Program-made: the position numbers and the translations under genes
Source of the DNA: Paramagnetospirillum kuznetsovii
Lineage (GTDB): Bacteria; Pseudomonadota; Alphaproteobacteria; Rhodospirillales; Magnetospirillaceae
NCBI RefSeq assembly: GCF_003284725.1
Contig: NZ_PGTO01000007.1
Span: 1 to 64,000 of the forward strand
DNA: 64,000 bases
Direction of reading: 5' to 3'
The notes under the pieces: generated by a model
Database searches by the model: none
The model's input: the letters and a program-made list of their open reading frames with translations, nothing else
What the model was told of the DNA's origin: nothing
Shown here: piece by piece, positions 27,373 to 35,277 of the stretch
Layout: the number at the start of each line of letters is the position of its first letter
How positions within the stretch are numbered: the first letter of the stretch is position 1

Positions 27373-27816
27373 CTACCGCCCATAGACGGCGCGCACCCGC
27401 TCCTTGAATTTCTGCACCACCCGGCGTTCCACCTCGGGCAGCGACAGCCGCGCCAGGGATTGCAGCAGGCCGGATTTCAATTCCATGCGGTAATCGGCCT
27501 TGACCCGGCAACCCTGGGCGTCAAGGGGCTCGAACACCCAGGTCAGGCGGAAGGCGCGGAACGGTCCGTCGCGGGACGTGATTTCCAGGCGATGGGGGGC
27601 GTCGAATTCGGCCACCGAGTGGAAGCGGGCCTGCACCGGTCCGGCGCCGAACAGATTGTCCACCTCCAGCCGAGCCTGGTCGCGGCGGCGAATGCGGGTC
27701 AGTCGGCACCAGGGAATGAAACGGGGATAGGATTCCACGTCCACCGCCAAGGCGAACAGCCGCGCCGCGTCGTGGTGGGGAAAGTCAACCGCCCAGCCGC
27801 CGACCAGCGCCGACAT
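27373..27816 (-). CDS. COQ10/RatA-type START-domain protein
   Basis: A 147-residue polyketide cyclase/START-fold protein. The start of the mature fold, DFPHHDAARLFALAVDVESYPRFIPWCR, and the C-terminal helix VVQKFKERVRAVYGR match the coenzyme Q-binding COQ10 family, which carries ubiquinone or its precursors at the membrane. The bacterial relative RatA was reported as a ribosome-association toxin, but the alphaproteobacterial context favours the quinone role. It lies just upstream of dnaX in the same direction. Confidence 0.9.
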   Translation of the reverse strand: MSALVGGWAVDFPHHDAARLFALAVDVESYPRFIPWCRLTRIRRRDQARLEVDNLFGAGPVQARFHSVAEFDAPHRLEITSRDGPFRAFRLTWVFEPLDAQGCRVKADYRMELKSGLLQSLARLSLPEVERRVVQKFKERVRAVYGR

Positions 27817-27827
27817 GGGACTTGGCC

Positions 27828-28166
27828 CTAACGGGTCAGATTGCGGATATTGCGCACGAAGATATTGAGCAAGCCGCGAATGAAGGGGTCGGCCTTGGCC
27901 AGCTTATCGCGGAAGGTGTCGCGGGAAATGACGATGCACGACACGTCGGACAGCGCCTTGGCGCTGGCCATGCGGGGCTGATCATCCACCAGGGCCATTT
28001 CCCCGAACAACTCGCCCTTGCCGATGGTGGCGATGGTCATGCCGTGCTTGATGATCTCCACCTGACCGTCTTGAATCAGATAGGCGCGATCACCGGAATC
28101 GCCTTCATTAAAGATCTTCGCCCCAGCGTAAAAAACCTTCCGCTCGAGAATTCGATCATTACGCAT
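27828..28166 (-). CDS. Single-domain cyclic-nucleotide-binding protein
   Basis: A 112-residue protein consisting of one cNMP-binding beta-barrel: FYAGAKIFNEGDSGDRAYLIQDGQVEII, then GELFGEMALVDDQPRMASAKA, which is the phosphate-binding cassette with Glu and Arg at the cAMP contact positions. There is no helix-turn-helix, kinase or channel domain attached, so it is a stand-alone sensor acting by protein contact. The ATG at 28166 follows GGGGTGGC. It is 11 bases before the COQ10 gene and probably co-transcribed with it. Confidence 0.85.
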   Translation of the reverse strand: MRNDRILERKVFYAGAKIFNEGDSGDRAYLIQDGQVEIIKHGMTIATIGKGELFGEMALVDDQPRMASAKALSDVSCIVISRDTFRDKLAKADPFIRGLLNIFVRNIRNLTR

Positions 28167-28330
28167 GCCAGCCACCCCAGTCTCGCTTGCTATGACTTTA
28201 TTCGTGTTCTGTCTCCGAGTCACCCCCCAAGGCGAAGGAGACCATCGACAGAGCATAGTTGACCGTCTTAGAGTTGGGGCATGATCGCGGAAACACAAGC
28301 GCATGATTGCTTCGTCAAGGCGGTTCGGCC

Positions 28331-28813
28331 GTGAGCGCCGACGACCGGGCGCATTCCCTCGCCCGCCTGCGGGCGCTGATGGCCATGACCACCGTAAACG
28401 GCTGCACCGAGGAAGAAGAGCTGTCGGCGGCGCGCAAGGTGGCCAAGTTGATCGAGCAGTTGGACGGCCAACCCGGCCAAAGCGTCACCACCGACCCATC
28501 CTGGGCGGCGCGCGAGCGCGATAATCCCCAGTATCAGGCCCTGCTGGAAAAAACCACGCAGGAAGGTTTGCTGAAGGCGGCCTTGCAGGAACTGGCCCTG
28601 GGTCATATCAACACCGTCTCGCCCTTGCGACGCAATACCCGCGGCCAAGCGGTGGAGCATGTCTCCACCGTGGAACTGCTGCGCCCCTATTTCAATATGA
28701 TGCTGGGCAGCGCGGGCGCGTCGCGTCTGGCGCGCGGCATCGTCGACGACATTCTGGCGGAACTGATCTATGACGGGCTGCTGCCCGACGTCTTGGCCAT
28801 TCCCCGGGGATAG
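28331..28813 (+). CDS. DUF2786-like protein of unknown function
   Basis: A 160-residue soluble protein. The N-terminal helix pair LARLRALMAMTTVNGCTEEEELSAARKVAKLIEQL resembles the DUF2786 pattern of a helix ending in leucines followed by an EAExAxxKAxxLM-type helix. The C-terminal half (VEHVSTVELLRPYFNMMLGSAGASRLARGIVDDILAELIYDG) is helical and unassigned. The GTG at 28331 is the chosen start; a longer frame begins at 28307. It is divergent from the cNMP-binding gene, and the shared 164 bases must hold both promoters. Confidence 0.7.
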   Translation: MSADDRAHSLARLRALMAMTTVNGCTEEEELSAARKVAKLIEQLDGQPGQSVTTDPSWAARERDNPQYQALLEKTTQEGLLKAALQELALGHINTVSPLRRNTRGQAVEHVSTVELLRPYFNMMLGSAGASRLARGIVDDILAELIYDGLLPDVLAIPRG

Positions 28814-28905
28814 TCCTCCTTAACCAAGCCGCCTGTCCGTCCAAGCGGATGGGGCGCCTCTGGCCGCCAATTCCTCGCGATCCTTTCATTGGCCAATCCG
28901 TGCTG

Positions 28906-28949
28906 GCCGGATCAATTCACTTGATCCGGCATTGTCATGGAAGTATCAT
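28906..28949 (+). promoter_or_regulatory. ars operon promoter with palindromic ArsR operator
   Basis: A perfect 10-base inverted repeat GCCGGATCAA-TTCAC-TTGATCCGGC spans 28906-28930. Its right arm contains the -35 box TTGATC (28921-28926). A 17-base spacer leads to the -10 TATCAT (28944-28949). The ATCAA-N5-TTGAT core is of the kind bound by ArsR/SmtB repressors, and its place over the -35 box means a bound dimer would block RNA polymerase. arsR begins at 28985. Confidence 0.75.
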
Positions 28950-28984
28950 TTTCGTGTTCAGCGAATTGATGGCAGCATCCGCTC

Positions 28985-29410
28985 ATGATCGAGACCTTCG
29001 AGACCGTGGCCAAGGCCGTCGCCGATCCATCGCGCGTGCGTATTCTCAAGCTGTTGGAGGCGGGAGAGCTGTGCGTGTGCCAGATCACCACCATCCTCGG
29101 CCTGGCGACGCCCACCATCTCCAAGCATCTCGCCGCCTTGAAGGTGGCCGGGCTGCTGCAACAGCGTCGGGATGGCAAATGGGTCTATTACCGGCTGGCG
29201 GAACGGGCGTTCAACCTCTATGCGCCCTCGTTCCTGGCAATGGTGGCGGCCGCGCTGGCCGACGATCCCACCATCGTCGAGGATCGCCGTTTGCTGACCA
29301 TGGTCAACGAGGTTCCGGTCCAGGTGCTCTGTGATCAAGGCCGTGCCGCCTTGCCCGCGGGGGCCGCTTCCGCCAACCAAGGCATCAGCTGCTGTGGGGG
29401 ACCGATATGA
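28985..29410 (+). CDS. arsR: ArsR-family arsenic-responsive repressor
   Basis: A 141-residue winged-helix repressor. The metalloid-sensing motif ELCVCQ (Cys30, Cys32) lies just before the DNA-binding helices, with the recognition helix in TPTISKHLAALKVAGLL. A C-terminal CysCys pair (136-137, SCCGG) may add a third ligand. Arsenite binding releases the operator upstream and turns on the operon. Its stop overlaps the next gene start as ATGA. It is the first gene of arsR-arsC-arsC-acr3-arsD-arsA. Confidence 0.95.
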   Translation: MIETFETVAKAVADPSRVRILKLLEAGELCVCQITTILGLATPTISKHLAALKVAGLLQQRRDGKWVYYRLAERAFNLYAPSFLAMVAAALADDPTIVEDRRLLTMVNEVPVQVLCDQGRAALPAGAASANQGISCCGGPI

Positions 29411-29907
29411 GCGAGAAAATCTACAACGTCCTATTCCTGTGCACCGGCAATTCGGCGCGCAGCATCATGGCCGAATGCATCATGAATCGGGAAGGCAACG
29501 GCAAGTTCCGCGCCTTCAGCGCGGGCAGCCAGCCCAAGGGCGCCATCGATCCGACCGTATTCAATCTGCTGAAGAAGTTGAACTTCTCCACCGATAGCCT
29601 GCGCTCCAAGTCGTGGGAAGAGTTCGCGGGGCCGGGTGCTCCCGAATTGGATTTCGTCTTCACCGTCTGCGACAACGCGGCGGGAGAAGTTTGCCCGGTC
29701 TGGCCGGGCCAGCCCATGAGCGCCCATTGGGGTGTCCCCGACCCGGCCGGATTCGAGGGCAGCGCCGTCGAGAAGGCTGCCCTGACCGCCGAGGTGATGC
29801 GCATGCTCAACAACCGCATCAGCATTTTTTCCGCCCTGCCGATCCATTCGCTCGACCACCTCTCGCTGCAGAAGCATCTGGACGAAATCGGCAAGGCCCG
29901 AACCTGA
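29407..29907 (+). CDS. arsC: Arsenate reductase, low-molecular-weight phosphatase type, copy 1
   Basis: A 166-residue cytoplasmic enzyme reducing arsenate to arsenite. The P-loop is CTGNSARS (Cys12), and the redox pair Cys88 and Cys96 lies in VCDNAAGEVCPVWPG, as in thioredoxin-coupled ArsC. It is longer than copy 2 at its C-terminus (SLQKHLDEIGKART). It overlaps arsR by 4 bases. It is unrelated in fold to the glutaredoxin-type ArsC at 13571. Confidence 0.93.
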   Translation: MSEKIYNVLFLCTGNSARSIMAECIMNREGNGKFRAFSAGSQPKGAIDPTVFNLLKKLNFSTDSLRSKSWEEFAGPGAPELDFVFTVCDNAAGEVCPVWPGQPMSAHWGVPDPAGFEGSAVEKAALTAEVMRMLNNRISIFSALPIHSLDHLSLQKHLDEIGKART

Positions 29908-29929
29908 TCCCTATGACAAGGCGACGTCC

Positions 29930-30376
29930 ATGACCAATGTTCTGGTTCTTTGCACCGGCAATTCCGCCCGCTCCGTCCTGGGAGAAGCCCTGACCAACCA
30001 TCTGGGCGGCGGAAAATGGCGGGCGTTCAGCGCTGGCAGCAATCCCACCGGCAAGGTCAATCCGCTCTCGCTGGAGGTGCTGGCCGAGAAGGGATTGCCC
30101 ACCGAGGGTTACCGTTCCAAATCATGGGACGAATTCGCCCTGCCCGACGCGCCGAAGATGGATCTGGTGATTACCGTCTGCGACAACGCGGCGGGCGAGG
30201 TTTGTCCGATCTGGCCGGGACATCCGTCCAAAGTCCACATCGGCTTTCCCGACCCCGCCGCCGCCGAGGGCAGTCATGAGGAGCGGCTGGCCGCGTTTCG
30301 CAAGGTCTACGCCATGATCGAAGCCAAAATCGCCAAGCTGATCGAAGTCGGCGTCGAGCGGGCGGAAGAGGTCTGA
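29930..30376 (+). CDS. arsC: Arsenate reductase, low-molecular-weight phosphatase type, copy 2
   Basis: A 148-residue paralogue of the preceding gene with P-loop CTGNSARS (Cys8) and redox cysteines Cys84 and Cys92. The two copies share blocks (RAFSAGS, SKSW-EFA, ITVCDNAAGEVCP-WPG) but diverge elsewhere, so the duplication is old or the copies came from different sources. AAGGCG precedes the ATG. It ends one base before acr3. Confidence 0.93.
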   Translation: MTNVLVLCTGNSARSVLGEALTNHLGGGKWRAFSAGSNPTGKVNPLSLEVLAEKGLPTEGYRSKSWDEFALPDAPKMDLVITVCDNAAGEVCPIWPGHPSKVHIGFPDPAAAEGSHEERLAAFRKVYAMIEAKIAKLIEVGVERAEEV

Positions 30377-30377
30377 G

Positions 30378-31400
30378 ATGAATCGGTTCGAACGCTATCT
30401 GACCGTCTGGGTCGGCCTGTGCATCCTCGCCGGTGTCGCGCTGGGACACTTTCTGCCCGGCCCGTTCCAGGCCATCGGCCGCATGGAAATCGCCCAGGTC
30501 AATCTGCCGGTGGCGGTGCTGATCTGGCTGATGATCATCCCCATGCTGCTGAAGATCGACTTCGGCGCCCTGCATCAGGTAAGTGAGCATTGGAAGGGCA
30601 TCGGCGTGACGCTCTTCATCAATTGGGGCGTCAAGCCGTTCTCCATGGCGGCCCTCGGCTGGGTGTTCATCTCCACATTGTTCAAGCCCTACCTGCCCGC
30701 CGACCAGCTTGATTCCTATATCGCCGGGCTGATCTTGCTGGCCGCCGCACCTTGCACCGCCATGGTCTTCGTATGGTCCAACCTGACCAATGGCGAACCC
30801 CATTTCACCCTCAGCCAAGTGGCGCTCAACGATCTGATCATGGTGGTGGCCTTCGCCCCCATCGTCGGGCTGCTGCTGGGCCTGTCCTCCATCACCGTGC
30901 CCTGGGACACCCTGCTGCTGTCGGTGGTGCTCTACATCGTGGTGCCGGTGATCGTCGCGCAAGTCTGGCGCAAGGCCCTGTTGGCCCATGGTCCCCAGGC
31001 CCTGCCCAATCTGCTGGCCAAGATCGGCCCGCTGTCGCTGGTGGCGCTGCTGACCACCCTGGTGCTGCTGTTCGGCTTCCAGGGCGAGCAGATCATCAAT
31101 CAGCCCCTGGTCATCGCCATGCTGGCGGTGCCCATCACCATCCAGGTCTATTTCAATTCGGGGCTGGCCTATCTGTTGAACAAGAAGCTGGGCGTCGCCC
31201 ATTGCGTCGCCGGGCCATCGGCCCTGATCGGGGCGTCCAACTTCTTCGAACTGGCGGTGGCCGCCGCCATCTCCCTGTTCGGCTTTCAGTCGGGCGCCGC
31301 CCTGGCCACCGTGGTCGGTGTCTTGATCGAGGTGCCGGTGATGCTGTCCGTGGTCAAGATCGTCAATGCGTCCAAGACTTGGTACGAAGCCCGGACATAG
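30378..31400 (+). CDS. acr3: Arsenite efflux permease Acr3 (ACR3 family)
   Basis: A 340-residue inner-membrane protein with about ten transmembrane helices. The conserved Cys126 in LAAAPCTAMVFVWSNL and the Glu of GASNFFELAVAAAISLFG are the residues needed for arsenite transport in the ACR3 family. It is ACR3, not the unrelated ArsB. With an arsA downstream it probably forms or assists an ATP-driven efflux system, although Acr3 can also work on the proton gradient alone. Confidence 0.95.
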   Translation: MNRFERYLTVWVGLCILAGVALGHFLPGPFQAIGRMEIAQVNLPVAVLIWLMIIPMLLKIDFGALHQVSEHWKGIGVTLFINWGVKPFSMAALGWVFISTLFKPYLPADQLDSYIAGLILLAAAPCTAMVFVWSNLTNGEPHFTLSQVALNDLIMVVAFAPIVGLLLGLSSITVPWDTLLLSVVLYIVVPVIVAQVWRKALLAHGPQALPNLLAKIGPLSLVALLTTLVLLFGFQGEQIINQPLVIAMLAVPITIQVYFNSGLAYLLNKKLGVAHCVAGPSALIGASNFFELAVAAAISLFGFQSGAALATVVGVLIEVPVMLSVVKIVNASKTWYEART

Positions 31401-31410
31401 GAGAGCAATC

Positions 31411-31764
31411 ATGACCAAGCTAGAAATCTATGATCCCGCCATGTGCTGCTCGACCGGCGTTTGCGGTCCCGAGGTCGATCCCGTCCTGGTCACCTTCGCC
31501 GCCGATCTGAAATGGGTGGCCGAGCAGGGCGTCGCGGTCCACCGCTATAATCTCGGCCAGGAGCCCCAGGCCTTCGCCGCCAATCCGGCGGTGGTCAAGG
31601 AGATGGAGGCCGGTATGGACCGACTGCCCATCATCGCGGTGGACGGCCATATCGTATCGACCGGGGTGCATCTGTCCCGCGACCAACTGGCGGCCAAGCT
31701 GGGACTCGCGGCCGGTGGAAAGCCGACCGCTTCCTGCTGCTCGCCCAAATCCGGCTGCTGCTGA
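31411..31764 (+). CDS. arsD: Arsenite metallochaperone ArsD
   Basis: A 117-residue chaperone that hands arsenite to ArsA. The essential cysteines Cys12, Cys13 and Cys18 (CCSTGVC) are present, together with C-terminal pairs Cys109-Cys110 and Cys116-Cys117 (SCCSPKSGCC). ATG 31411 after GGAGAGC is the start. The stop TGA shares its last base with the arsA start codon. Confidence 0.95.
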   Translation: MTKLEIYDPAMCCSTGVCGPEVDPVLVTFAADLKWVAEQGVAVHRYNLGQEPQAFAANPAVVKEMEAGMDRLPIIAVDGHIVSTGVHLSRDQLAAKLGLAAGGKPTASCCSPKSGCC

Positions 31765-33500
31765 TGGACCACACCCGCACGCTGTTCTTCACCGGCAAGG
31801 GCGGTGTCGGCAAGACCTCGCTGTCCTGCGCCACCGGCCTTGCCTTGGCCGAGGCGGGCAAGCGGGTGCTGATCGTCAGCACCGATCCGGCCTCGAATCT
31901 CGACGAAGTGCTGGGGACGCCTCTTGGCCAGACGCCATGCGCCATCGCGGGGGCTCCGGGTCTGTTCGCCCTCAACATCGATCCGGAAGCCGCCGCCCAT
32001 GACTACAAGGAACGCATGGTCGCGCCTTATCGCGGCATCCTGCCCGCGGCGGCCATCGCCAGCATGGAAGAGCAGTTCTCCGGCGCCTGTACCGTCGAGA
32101 TCGCCGCCTTCGACGAATTCGCCAAGCTGCTGGGCGACCCGGCCGCCACTTTGGGTTTCGACCATGTCATCTTCGATACCGCGCCGACCGGCCATACCCT
32201 GCGGCTGTTGACCCTGCCCTCGGCCTGGACCGATTTCATCGCGTCTTCCACCGGCGGCGCTTCGTGCCTGGGTCCGCTGGCCGGGCTGGAAAAGCAAAAG
32301 GCGCTTTATGCCGCCACGGTGGCGCAATTGTCCGATCCGGCGACCACCACCATCGTGCTGGTCGCCCGCGCCGAAGTCTCGGCGCTGCGCGAGGCCGAGC
32401 GCACCCGTCATGAACTGCAAGACCTCGGCGTCCGTAATCTGCGGCTGGCCCTGAACGGCGTCTTCGCGGCGGGACAGACCGGGGATGACGTCGCGCTGGC
32501 CATGGAAGGCCGAGGGCGCGACGCCGTGGCGGAAATGCCCGCCGGGCTGTCCTTGCTGCCCCGCGATCAGTTTCCCTTCCTGCCCAGGGGCACCGTCGGC
32601 CTGGACTCGCTTCAGTCCCTGTTTCGCCCCGCTCCGGCTTTCGTGCCGAGCCCCGAGCCCTTCGCGCCGGGTCGCCTTCCCGCCGGTCTGGTCCCCCTGT
32701 TGGATGATCTGGAAGCCGCCGGTCACGGCGTGATCATGACCATGGGCAAGGGCGGCGTCGGCAAGACAACCATGGCCGCCGCCCTGGCCGTCGCCTTGGC
32801 GGCGCGAGGGCATAAGGTGGTGCTGTCCACCACCGATCCCGCCGCCCATCTGGCGGCCACCATGGCCGGTGAGGCTTCCAATCTGTGCGTTGCCCGCATC
32901 GACCCGGAAGCGGAAGTCGCGCGCTATCGCGACGAGGTTCTGGCCAAGGCGGGGGCCAGTCTGGACGAATCCGGCCGCGCCATGCTGGAAGAGGATCTGC
33001 GCTCGCCCTGCACCGAGGAGATCGCCGTCTTCCGCGCCTTCGCCCGCACGGTGGAGGGCGGCAAGGACGGCTTCGTGGTGCTTGACACCGCGCCCACGGG
33101 GCACACCATCTTGCTGCTGGACGCCGCCGAGGCCTATCACCGCGAAGTGCTGCGGACCCAGGCCGACATGCCCGATGCGGTGCGTAATCTGCTGCCCCGG
33201 CTGCGTGACCCCAGCTTTACCCGCATCCTGATCGTGACATTGGCCGAAGCCACCCCGGTGCATGAGGCCGAGCGCCTGGCCCAAGACCTGGGCCGGGCAG
33301 GCATCACGCCTTATGCCTGGGTGATCAATCAGAGCCTGCTGGCCAGCGGCACCGCCCATCCGCTGCTGGCCCAGCGCGGCCGCTATGAGATGGCGTTCAT
33401 CCGCAAGGTGTCCGATGAACTGGCGCCACGGACGGCCCTCGTGCCTTGGCAGGCGGACGTGCCGGTGGGAAAGACGGGATTGCTGCGGCTGGTACGGTAA
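31764..33500 (+). CDS. arsA: Arsenite-activated ATPase ArsA, two-domain
   Basis: A 578-residue pump ATPase with two homologous halves. Half 1 has Walker A GKGGVGKTS (11-19) and signature DTAPTGHTLRL (138-148). Half 2 has GKGGVGKTT (328-336) and DTAPTGHTILL (441-451). The three metalloid-binding cysteines known from the E. coli plasmid enzyme are all present: Cys109 (SGACTVEIAAFDEF), Cys168 (GGASCLGPL) and Cys416 (RSPCTEEIAVF). It is the last gene of the ars operon. Confidence 0.96.
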   Translation: MDHTRTLFFTGKGGVGKTSLSCATGLALAEAGKRVLIVSTDPASNLDEVLGTPLGQTPCAIAGAPGLFALNIDPEAAAHDYKERMVAPYRGILPAAAIASMEEQFSGACTVEIAAFDEFAKLLGDPAATLGFDHVIFDTAPTGHTLRLLTLPSAWTDFIASSTGGASCLGPLAGLEKQKALYAATVAQLSDPATTTIVLVARAEVSALREAERTRHELQDLGVRNLRLALNGVFAAGQTGDDVALAMEGRGRDAVAEMPAGLSLLPRDQFPFLPRGTVGLDSLQSLFRPAPAFVPSPEPFAPGRLPAGLVPLLDDLEAAGHGVIMTMGKGGVGKTTMAAALAVALAARGHKVVLSTTDPAAHLAATMAGEASNLCVARIDPEAEVARYRDEVLAKAGASLDESGRAMLEEDLRSPCTEEIAVFRAFARTVEGGKDGFVVLDTAPTGHTILLLDAAEAYHREVLRTQADMPDAVRNLLPRLRDPSFTRILIVTLAEATPVHEAERLAQDLGRAGITPYAWVINQSLLASGTAHPLLAQRGRYEMAFIRKVSDELAPRTALVPWQADVPVGKTGLLRLVR

Positions 33501-33560
33501 GGCCATCCATGCAGGAGGGGGGGATGCCTTTCAAGGCTGCGGAGCGGCTGACAAAGCAAA

Positions 33561-33600
33561 AACGGCTGGATGGTGGAACAACCCACCATCCAGCCGCTTA
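33561..33600. terminator. Bidirectional Rho-independent terminator
   Basis: A perfect 14-base-pair stem, CGGCTGGATGGTGG (33563-33576) and CCACCATCCAGCCG (33583-33596), with a 6-base loop AACAAC. On the minus strand it is followed by TTTTTGCTTTG, and on the plus strand by CTTATCTTTGCTT. It serves both the ars operon and the convergent lipoprotein gene. Confidence 0.85.
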
Positions 33601-33677
33601 TCTTTGCTTCTCCGGCGGTTGCCCGCCTTCCTCACGTCAGCGCCCTTGACGGCTTTCTTACCTTCACGACACCTGGT

Positions 33678-34772
33678 TCAGCGGACGAAAACCTGGACCT
33701 CGCCGGTGCTGGTGGAGGTGCTGGTGGTGGAATTGACCCTGACCCGGCTGGCCGGCAGGTTCATGTTGGTCAGCGAGCGCAGCACCGAATCCGCATTGCG
33801 CTTGGCGTTGGAGGCGGACAGGGCCTGCTGGCCGGGGGTCGATCCCACCGGCGAGACCGCGACAACGTCGAAGGTGGCGTTGGGGCGACGGTCCAGCGCG
33901 CTTTTGATGGCGGTGTAAAGCGCGGGCTCGTAATTCACGTTGGGGCGGTCGAAGCGGATGGTGACCAGCGGCATCTCGCCGCTCGCCAGGGGGCGCGCCG
34001 AGGCGCCGTCATAGCTGGCGTTGATGCGATTGCCCAGGCCACCGGCGAACAGGGCGCCGTTCTTGATGCCCAGCGCCAGGGTGTTGAGGTTCTGCTTTTC
34101 CGAGGCCACATACTGCTGCTGACGGATGGAATCGCTGGTCAGTTCGGACAGCAGGCGCTCGACCATCACCACGGTGCGGTTGGTTTCGTCTTCCAAGATG
34201 CGCAGCTGACGGTGATCCTCGTCCACCGCGCCCGACAGCGAGCGGGCGGCGCGGACGGATTCCAGCAGGAAGGCGGCCATGGTCGACGACGAGGTGACCT
34301 CGTTGGTCAGGCGGTTCATCTTCAGCACGTCGTCGGTGATGCGGTCCAGCTCGCCCTGGGCGGCGTTCCACTGCTGGGTCAGGATCGGGTTGCCCGGGGT
34401 GGTGCCCACCTGGAGGCGGGCATTGATGGCCGCCACGGTGCCGTGATAGCGCTGGGAATCCTGCACCGTCTCGTTGCGGATCTGCTGCAGCGACTGGTTC
34501 TGGCGGCCCAGCGTCGCCTGCAACGACTGAAGGTCGCCACGAAGCGCGGCGGCCTTTCCGCCGACAAAGGTGCCGGTGGGCGAGCCGGGCGTGACGGTCA
34601 CCGCCTCATAGCCGGACGAGCCCATGACGGGCGGCGCGTCGGGTGCGGCCTGTTCGGTCTGATTGGCGGCGACGGTTCCGGTTGCCGGGAACAGCGCGTC
34701 CTCTGCGAACGAGCATCCGCCCGCCAGGAGGGCCGCGCACAAGGCGGCGGCATGGGTCTTTTTCAGGGCCAT
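33678..34772 (-). CDS. Lipoprotein with coiled coil and OmpA-like C-terminal domain
   Basis: A 364-residue envelope protein. The lipobox LLAGG-C puts the lipid on Cys20. A long helical region (about 75-260), with heptads such as LQSLQATLGRQNQSLQQIRNETVQD and LRILEDETNRTVVMVERLLSELTSD, is a probable coiled coil. The C-terminal part (from about 275) resembles an OmpA-like peptidoglycan-binding domain: VTIRFDRPNVNYEPALYTAIKSALDRRPNATFDVVAVSP and ALSASNAKRNADSVLRSLTNMNLPASRVRV. It may link the outer membrane to the wall. ATG 34772 after AAAGGATC. Confidence 0.85.
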   Translation of the reverse strand: MALKKTHAAALCAALLAGGCSFAEDALFPATGTVAANQTEQAAPDAPPVMGSSGYEAVTVTPGSPTGTFVGGKAAALRGDLQSLQATLGRQNQSLQQIRNETVQDSQRYHGTVAAINARLQVGTTPGNPILTQQWNAAQGELDRITDDVLKMNRLTNEVTSSSTMAAFLLESVRAARSLSGAVDEDHRQLRILEDETNRTVVMVERLLSELTSDSIRQQQYVASEKQNLNTLALGIKNGALFAGGLGNRINASYDGASARPLASGEMPLVTIRFDRPNVNYEPALYTAIKSALDRRPNATFDVVAVSPVGSTPGQQALSASNAKRNADSVLRSLTNMNLPASRVRVNSTTSTSTSTGEVQVFVR

Positions 34773-34875
34773 GGGGATAGCTGATCCTTTGATTCGCCAA
34801 TTCCGACAAGTACCGACGGGCTTAAGACCATTTCTTGGATTGAAACTAGACTTGCCCCCGCAAACTTTGGGGCGG

Positions 34876-34904
34876 ATTTTACGCAATTGAACACCCGGCC
34901 ACAA
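34876..34904 (-). promoter_or_regulatory. Predicted promoter of the OmpA-like lipoprotein gene
   Basis: On the minus strand: -35 TTGTGG (34904-34899), a 17-base spacer and -10 TAAAAT (34881-34876). The leader to the ATG at 34772 would be about 97 bases. The spacing is ideal and the -10 has five consensus bases. Confidence 0.6.
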
Positions 34905-34983
34905 GTCCGCATTTCGATTGGTGGTACCTATTTGTCAAATGAGTCCATATGCTTTGGGTCCGTGAACCGGAAGATTTTCGCAC

Positions 34984-35012
34984 TTGCAGGGTCTGGGGTG
35001 TTTGTGTATGGT
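34984..35012 (+). promoter_or_regulatory. Predicted promoter of the tRNA-Arg gene
   Basis: -35 TTGCAG (34984-34989), a 17-base spacer and -10 TATGGT (35007-35012). The tRNA begins 43 bases after the -10 box. A GC-rich stretch (GTCCGCGTCCTCGC) follows the -10, like the discriminator of stable-RNA promoters. Confidence 0.65.
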
Positions 35013-35054
35013 CCGCGTCCTCGCTTGGGCGGCAACGTCCTGGCGGCGGATAAA

Positions 35055-35131
35055 GCGCCCGTAGCTCAATTGGATAGAGCACCAGACTACGAATCTGGGG
35101 GTTGGAAGTTCGAGTCTTTCCGGGCGCGCCA
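35055..35131 (+). tRNA. tRNA-Arg (anticodon ACG)
   Basis: A 77-base cloverleaf including the encoded CCA (35129-35131). The acceptor stem GCGCCCG/CGGGCGC is perfect. The D arm is GCTC/GAGC, the anticodon arm is CCAGA/TCTGG with loop CTACGAA (anticodon ACG, read with inosine at the wobble position), and the T arm contains TTCGAGT with stem GGAAG/CTTTC, including one G-U pair. It decodes CGU, CGC and CGA. It is a single gene with its own promoter and terminator. Confidence 0.97.
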
Positions 35132-35140
35132 TTCTTTCTC

Positions 35141-35175
35141 AAGAGTTACAGGTTCTCCTGTAGCTCTTTTATTTT
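35141..35175 (+). terminator. Rho-independent terminator of tRNA-Arg
   Basis: AAGAGTTACAGG (35141-35152) pairs with CCTGTAGCTCTT (35157-35168) in a 12-base-pair stem, with one G-T pair and loop TTCT, followed by TTATTTT (35169-35175). It lies 9 bases after the tRNA. Confidence 0.9.
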
Positions 35176-35277
35176 GCCTGAGGCCCCCATGCGGGCCCAG
35201 AGCCTCATAAAGGCTGGCGACTACGGCCTATTCCGATTAGGTTGACCCCACCGAGCCAGCAGCGATTCTGGGGCGCC

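Noticed and set aside
30378-31400. ArsB-type permease
   Set aside because: The helix pattern and the Cys126 motif fit ACR3; ArsB is longer and unrelated.
31545-33506. 653-codon open frame opposite arsA
   Set aside because: Antisense of a certain gene; composition is typical of GC-rich shadow frames.
33524-33651. Short frame after AGGAGGGGGG downstream of arsA
   Set aside because: It runs straight through the perfect terminator hairpin at 33563-33596, so it would not be transcribed or conserved as protein.
33678-34772. Calling this protein OmpA itself
   Set aside because: There is no N-terminal beta-barrel; it is a lipoprotein with a coiled coil and only the C-terminal OmpA-like part.
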